DNA of 64,000 bases, taken from the NCBI GenBank assembly GCA_027559495.1, contig JAMXSV010000023.1:1984001-2048000 (forward strand), given 5' to 3'. This document shows, piece by piece, positions 59,007-64,000 of the stretch (position 1 is its first letter; each line of letters begins with the position of its first letter). Both the position numbers and the translations under genes were made by a program. Source of the stretch: Aurifilum marmelostoma. Taxonomy: Eukaryota; Ascomycota; Sordariomycetes; Diaporthales; Cryphonectriaceae. The notes under the pieces are model-generated. The model saw nothing but the letters and a program-made list of their open reading frames with translations. It made no database searches and was not told the origin of the DNA.

Positions 59007-59397
59007 GTATACTATATGTTCCAACACTGTAGGTATGAAAGGATTACGGGGTTAAAATTGAGGGACGCAACTGATCAGAGTCGCTTCTATTGCTGCTTAC
59101 TACGTACGCGTGGCACACACATGGGTCCAACTGGTGCATGCCGTAAGACGGCATAATGTTGGCACTACAGTTGCTCGGGTGTTCGAGGGTGTTGCTAGAA
59201 TATGCCGTGGAAAACAACAACTGTTGCTATCAATGACGTACTGTGACAACTCATCCCTCAGGTCTCATTAATTACCCGCCACACAATTTGTTTCTATCCC
59301 AGGACGAAGTCTCAAATTCACTTGCCCCTCGCGTCTTGTATTTACTTCTGAACCCCAAAATCTGCTTGGTTGAAAAGCATAAGTTTCTCGGACCGAC
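59007..59397. other. Intergenic stretch
   Basis: Spacer with no supported gene; promoter of the FAD oxidoreductase gene. Confidence 0.5.
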
Positions 59398-60940
59398 ATG
59401 ACAAGAATGACTGGCAGCTACAACAACCCCGGATTGCTGCCAGTGCCGAATCCCACGGTCTCGTACTGGCAAAGCGAGCGCCATCATCTCGACTCACACA
59501 GGTCGACGGAGGAGCTCCCTCAGACCAGTGACATCGTGGTCATCGGAGCCGGAATAGCAGGCGTCTCTGTCGTGTAACCATCGAGCCCAGCTCATTCTGT
59601 CGATCTACTCTCTGGTTTCCTCAGCTGACCCTTGTCGTCACAGCCATCACCTCTCCAGCACGCCGAACCCGCCTCAGGTTCTCCTTCTTGAGGCCCGGCA
59701 GACGTGCTCAGGAGCAACAGCACGCAATGGAGGCCACTCCAAAGTCCAGATAGCCAGTATTCTGCGGCATGCAGCCAAGTATGGCCCTGCGTCCGCTGAA
59801 GAGTTTGCTCGCTTCGTGCAAGACCACGTCTATGCGCTCAAGGACGTGGTGGAGAAGGAGAACATAGCTTGTGAGTTCGAGGTCCGCCGCAGCTATGACG
59901 TTTTCAATCTGGAGAGCGACGCGCGGGAGGTGGAGGCATCGTTCAGGGAGGCTCTCGGCCGTGGCGACCAGTGGACCAGGGACAGGGACTGGATCGGGCC
60001 TGAATTTGCCGAGAGGCTGACCGGTGTGATTGGTGCCAAATGCGCTATCAGCTCGACTTGCTGTTCCTTGTGGCCATATAAGTTTGTGACGGCGCTGCTA
60101 GAGAGGACAATGGCCAAAAATCCGGCGCTCAATGTCCAGACAGAGACGCCTGTGCTGAAGCTGGAGGACGCCAGTGACGGCTCGACCGTGATTCACACCG
60201 AGAGAGGAGTGGTCAAGGCCAGCAAGGTCATCTTTGCCACAAACGCTTACACATCGGCTCTGCTTCCCGAGTACCATGGGATCATCACCCCTTATAAAGG
60301 GACAGCAGCGCACCTGGCAGGGTCTGGCGGCACTGAGCCCGTTTTTCCTCACCTCAGCCACACATACAACCTAGAGTTCGGCCTAGACCCTGTCCTTGAG
60401 ACAGTTGACTACCTGAACCCTCGACCGGGCGGCGGAATTGTGGTGGGAGGAGCCAAGTGGATCTTTGAGAAGAAAAGGGACCTGTGGTATAACACAGTTG
60501 ATGACTCCACCCTCTTGGACCCGGTGATCCAGGCCGGTTATTTCGACGGATATATGCAGAGAAACTTCAAGGGTTGGCAGGACAGTGGTTCGGTGCCTGA
60601 GAGAATCTGGACAGGAAGTAAGTCAACCCTTCTCTCCTAGCCAGAAAGACTCCCTGCTCACACACAGACTGCAGTCATGGGAGGAACTCCAGACGGCCAG
60701 CCGCACATCGGAAAAGTACCTGGAAAGAAGAGACAGTGGATCCTCGCTGGCTTCAATGGTGGTGGGAACTCGTTGGCCTTTCTCTCTGCTAAGGCTGTTG
60801 CCAAAATGGCCCTGGAGGACGTGCCTTTTGATGAGACTGGTGTGAGCGTTCCACGCGGGTACGAGACAACGAGGGCTCGCTTGGGCCTGAGAACTGACCT
60901 TGGATCAAAATTGACAATTGAGCTGGATTTAACGAATTGA
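59398..60940 (+). CDS. FAD-dependent oxidoreductase (DAO family)
   Basis: Exons: 59398-59573, 59644-60617 and 60675-60940; 1416 nt, 471 aa. The N-terminus has the fungal family start (PNPTVSYWQSERHHLDSHRS) before the FAD motif DIVVIGAGIAGVSVV, which the first intron splits from HHL. Other blocks: LLLEARQTCSGATARNGGHS, VIFATNAYTSALLPEYHGII, IVVGGAKWIF and the C-terminal WTGIMGGTPDGQPHIG with FNGGGNSLAFL. DAO-fold enzymes oxidise amines or amino acids with release of peroxide; this fungal subgroup has no agreed substrate. No signal peptide. It converges on the MDR gene, with fewer than 100 bp between the stops. Confidence 0.88.
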
Positions 60941-61029
60941 GGATTCGTGTTATGATAACTCTCTTGTTCAGAAACTCAATGATCGCATGCGGTGTGCTGT
61001 GAGGCCGGGTGGACAGCAGGTTCATGAGC

Positions 61030-62112
61030 TTACAGCTCGCCGACCTTGATCACGATTTTACCCTTGGCTCTCCCAGTCTCGAGCTTCTCATACGCCTTGG
61101 GGGCGTTCTCAAATATGAAAACCTCGTCCATGACACTCTTCACCTTCCCTTCCTGAATCCAATTTCCCATCGTCTCCAGATCGGCATGGCTCTGCGCCGT
61201 CAATACCATCCGCAGATGCCGCTTCCCTCCACCTAAAAGCCCTGGCACCAGCAATCTCTTAGCCACAGACTTGAAATGACCCATGCTCACCCCACCTCCA
61301 ACATGAACAAAGGTGCCGCCGGCTCTCAGGAAGGTATTAGCAGCCGTGTAGAGATCTTGCTGCCCCGGAGGCGTGATCCCAACGTTGTCCACCACCACAG
61401 TGAACTTTTCCTCCTGCCCCTTGGACTTCAAAACCTCACTGATATTTTGCGTCTTGTAATCGATCACCTCATCCGCTCCCAGATTCCGGCACAGCTCCAC
61501 ATTTCCACCCGAGCAGCTGGTCGTGACATGACACCCGAGCACCTTGGCAAACTGAATTCCAAATGTGCCCGTCCCGCCACTCCCACCATTGATAAACACC
61601 TTCTTCTGCTCCTGCCCCTGCTCCTTATCCTCGGATAAGTATGGCCGTATCGTCTGCAGCGCCGTCAACCCACACGTCCCCACGGCCGCAAGCTCCGCCA
61701 TCTTGCCCTCAAGGCCACCGGGGACATGCGCCAGCCCCTCGCCATTTTTGACAATGATGTACTGCGCCAGCGTGCCGTACTTGTTGGCGTCGATTCGCCC
61801 AAAGACAAGCTGTCCAGGATGGTACTCAGCGCTCATGCTATCCCCCGCCACGACTACGCGCCCGGAGAAGTCCATGCCTGGGTGTGCCGGTGGTGACACG
61901 AGTGCTCTGGCGAGGAGGCCTACGCTGGCCAGCTTGTAGTCGGCTGGGTTGACGGCCATGTAGATGACCTCGACGAGGACGGCTTGCGGGGTGAGCATTG
62001 ATTTGGGAGGCGGGGTCGCTTGCTCGTCTAGATGGAGTGACTTGGCGAGGGAATTGGTGGCGCCGTTGTATGTCCATGCGCACATTGATTTGGGCCATGA
62101 ATCGTCTACCAT
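61030..62112 (-). CDS. Medium-chain dehydrogenase, quinone-oxidoreductase-like
   Basis: Single exon, 360 aa. The GroES-like part carries AVLVEVIYMAVNPADYKLAS and HPGMDFSGRVVVAG. The Rossmann part has KVFINGGSGGTGTFGIQFAK, LGADEVIDYKTQ and GGTFVHVGGGVS. Zinc ligands of alcohol dehydrogenases are absent, as in NADPH:quinone or enone reductases. The C-terminus (VFIFENAPKAYEKLETGRAKGKIVIKV) is typical. An NADPH-linked reductase of an activated double bond or quinone in the cytosol is likely. It is intact, unlike the decayed reductase at 1150-2455, which belongs to another MDR branch. Confidence 0.9.
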   Translation of the reverse strand: MVDDSWPKSMCAWTYNGATNSLAKSLHLDEQATPPPKSMLTPQAVLVEVIYMAVNPADYKLASVGLLARALVSPPAHPGMDFSGRVVVAGDSMSAEYHPGQLVFGRIDANKYGTLAQYIIVKNGEGLAHVPGGLEGKMAELAAVGTCGLTALQTIRPYLSEDKEQGQEQKKVFINGGSGGTGTFGIQFAKVLGCHVTTSCSGGNVELCRNLGADEVIDYKTQNISEVLKSKGQEEKFTVVVDNVGITPPGQQDLYTAANTFLRAGGTFVHVGGGVSMGHFKSVAKRLLVPGLLGGGKRHLRMVLTAQSHADLETMGNWIQEGKVKSVMDEVFIFENAPKAYEKLETGRAKGKIVIKVGEL

Positions 62113-62654
62113 TGTTGCGATGGTGATTCAGACTAATAATGAGTGATGCTGATGATGAGGTTGTATCGAGGGATCCACGCGAGCGGGCTGGGAAAGTTTG
62201 AAAGAGAAAGCTGAAGAAAGATCCGACAGTAGTGATGGAGTAGAGTTGATGTAACAATAATCCAACTTTATAATGTGAGCCGAAGGACAGAGTTGGAGAC
62301 TACGCCGAAAGATGCACAGATGAGGACCAGCCAGCGGCCGAGTCGTGACGTATGGCTGCGGGCGGCCCTACTTGTCGGGAATGCGTTCGACCACTCAGAC
62401 CTCGAGCGGAATGGATCAATACACGCTGGCATTCACGCCTACAAATGAGGGAAAGTAAAAAAGAAAAGAAAGTCTACCTCGATGAGAATCAAATGGTAAA
62501 AATTATCATTATACTGCAAGTCATATAATCAAAAGTATGTATACGGCGCAAGAACCCCCTCACATACAAGTCAGGTCCATGCTACATAAATCTAATACCT
62601 TCATGTGCGTTTCTGAACATCCAATGATGGATGACGGATTCATGTGTTTATCTC
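62113..62654. other. Intergenic stretch
   Basis: Promoter region of the MDR gene and 3' side of the PAP2 gene; A/T-rich near 62450-62540. Confidence 0.5.
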
Positions 62655-64000
62655 TCAATATACAGGGCTTCGTGATGCCAATGGGCGCCTTCGTCGCATT
62701 CCAGTGGTCGGCACTGGCTTCTCTAGCCTCCACGCCCACAGCAGCAGGTCCTCCAGGGGCAAGAAGTTCATCAGGATCCGGTTGCAAGTAAATGCCATCA
62801 CAACGACCATGGAGGCCACCATGGCGTCCATGAGATAGTGGTTTGCCGTCGCAATGATGGTCAGCAGCACCCAGATGGGGTACCACACGCCGAATGCGAA
62901 GAAGGCAATGCGTGCTCGGACGGACCGCTCGCTGGTGCTCGTGCTGGTGCTGTCGGTGCTGGGCTGCTCGAGGCTCAGGGTGGAGGCGCTGAGGTTCTCT
63001 TCGTCCGCGCCCGGCACCGGAAGCCAGGTCGAGCTGGGGTTTCTGGTCTTGCCAAATCGTCGGTACATCTGTTTTACCCCGCTGAGGGCTGCGCTCTCGT
63101 ACATGAAGACGCACCCGATACAGAAGGCATAGCCAAAGTGCATGCTAGGCATGGCCGCCAGACGGTTGACAAAGTTCCCGCTCATCCACACAGAGGTAGC
63201 ATCCTCTCCGTTGACGGTGTCGATGAAGCCGTACTCCATGGGGAGCAGGCGCGGCGGCATGCACGGGTAGAAGATGAACACCACAAAGGCGAACAGGTTG
63301 CACAGGGTCATGGTTCGGCGGGCGGTCGCGAATCGGGAGAAGGTGGGCGACATGTAGTAGTAGAACGCGATGAAGCTATGGGACAGGAGAGAGTTGACAT
63401 CAGCATTGAGTGTCGTCCTGGACAGGATGGGCGGTGGGGAGAGAGGACGGGAGAATGATAGCCATGTTGACTTGAAACTTACCCCACAGTGCCTGGAATA
63501 TGGATGAGGGCGTAAGAGCGGTTGAGGACGGTGAGGAAGGTGCCGCGCCAGTCACCAGCTCTTGCGCCTGTGAGGAACCACTGCTGAACGTTCCACTCGA
63601 TCCACCTCGCAGTGCCCGTCAAAGAGGTCCTTCCGAACAGATAGGTCTCGAGCTCCAGGATGGCAAGCGCGTGTTCCTGTGCGACATCCCACATCTGCTT
63701 GCTCCCGCCGTAGTACACGGCGGCCATGTAGGCCGTGAGCCGGTAGAAGAAGAACTGCAGGGCCCAGTAGAACATCTCCACCAGGAAGGGAAACTTCTGC
63801 AGGATGCGCGAGTGGATGTGGCGGGCGAAGCGCGACGAGTTGGGGGTCCGGACGGTCCATATCCCAAAGACACGGCGGGTCTTGGAGGGATACTCTGAGT
63901 TGAAGCCGCGACGGGTCTGAGGATCGCTGTCGAAGGAGGATCGTGGGGACAGGGATGTCGGCGAGCCTGCTATGGGGCTGTAGCCTGGGCTCTTGCTGCC
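62655..64000 (-). CDS. PAP2-superfamily membrane protein (Aur1/IPC-synthase-like), 5' end cut by right edge
   Basis: Visible exons: 64000-63483 (open to the window edge) and 63375-62655, joined in phase; about 412 residues are seen. A Ser/Pro-rich cytosolic part is followed by several membrane segments. Active-site-like blocks of PAP2 enzymes are present: FYPCMPPRLLP, RLAAMPSMHFGYAF (S-x-x-x-H type) and ANHYLMDAMVAS (second His with Asp). A Ser/Thr-rich insert (EENLSASTLSLEQPSTDSTS) sits between them. Aur1-type members transfer phosphoinositol to ceramide in the Golgi; other PAP2_3 members hydrolyse lipid phosphates. The pattern fits the PAP2_3 group, but I would not call it the essential IPC synthase from motifs alone. 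Confidence 0.85.

Noticed and set aside
62838..63458. 206-aa plus-strand open frame
   Set aside because: Opposite the PAP2 gene, whose motifs are clear; Gly/Arg/His-rich antisense product.

Overview
The window reads as nuclear DNA of a filamentous ascomycete (Pezizomycotina). Genes are broken by short spliceosomal introns, mostly 50-190 nt, and sit on both strands with 0.3-3.7 kb spacers. It also carries fungal-specific families: a HET-domain protein, a 2EXR relic, a GAF hybrid histidine kinase, a TRI12-like MFS pump and DUF1295. There are no operons, ribosome binding sites or CRISPR arrays, and I recognised no rRNA or tRNA gene.

Layout, left to right. 0-10 kb: the 3' end of an unknown gene; a decayed enoyl-reductase relic; a tail-anchored coiled-coil protein; a secreted four-repeat protein with KKR sites (Kex2-processed repeat type); a HET protein; a mannitol/sorbose-type SDR. 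10-17 kb: two co-oriented, paralogous long alpha-helical proteins (780 and 418 aa). 17-20 kb: a gene-poor stretch. 20-24.5 kb: the mitochondrial succinate-fumarate carrier, twinfilin and a methylglutaconyl-CoA-hydratase-like enzyme. 26-30.5 kb: a small cysteine-rich secreted protein, a 164-aa orphan and a decayed 2EXR gene. 33-39 kb: a hybrid histidine kinase, then a secreted thioredoxin-reductase-like flavoprotein. 40.5-50.3 kb: a doubtful 68-aa gene, a triose-phosphate/nucleotide-sugar transporter with a 6-nt micro-exon, a DUF1295 membrane protein with seven N-terminal repeats, a secreted NTF2-like protein and a gamma-glutamyltransferase. 52-64 kb: the MFS pump, a secreted beta-propeller-like protein, a protein with a degenerate riboflavin-kinase-like domain, a DAO-type FAD oxidoreductase, a quinone-reductase-like MDR protein and a PAP2 membrane protein cut by the right edge.

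The genes do not form an obvious pathway; most are housekeeping or orphan accessory genes. Three points stand out. (1) The secreted KKR-delimited tandem-repeat precursor. (2) The tandem helical-protein pair. (3) Five apparent +1 frameshifts in four otherwise intact genes, every one in a C or G run of 5-6. One is in the conserved twinfilin gene, so a systematic base-calling error is more likely than five pseudogenisations, and gene models here should be read with that in mind. Exon boundaries below were worked out by hand from splice motifs and reading phase; summed exon lengths are multiples of three except where a frameshift is stated.
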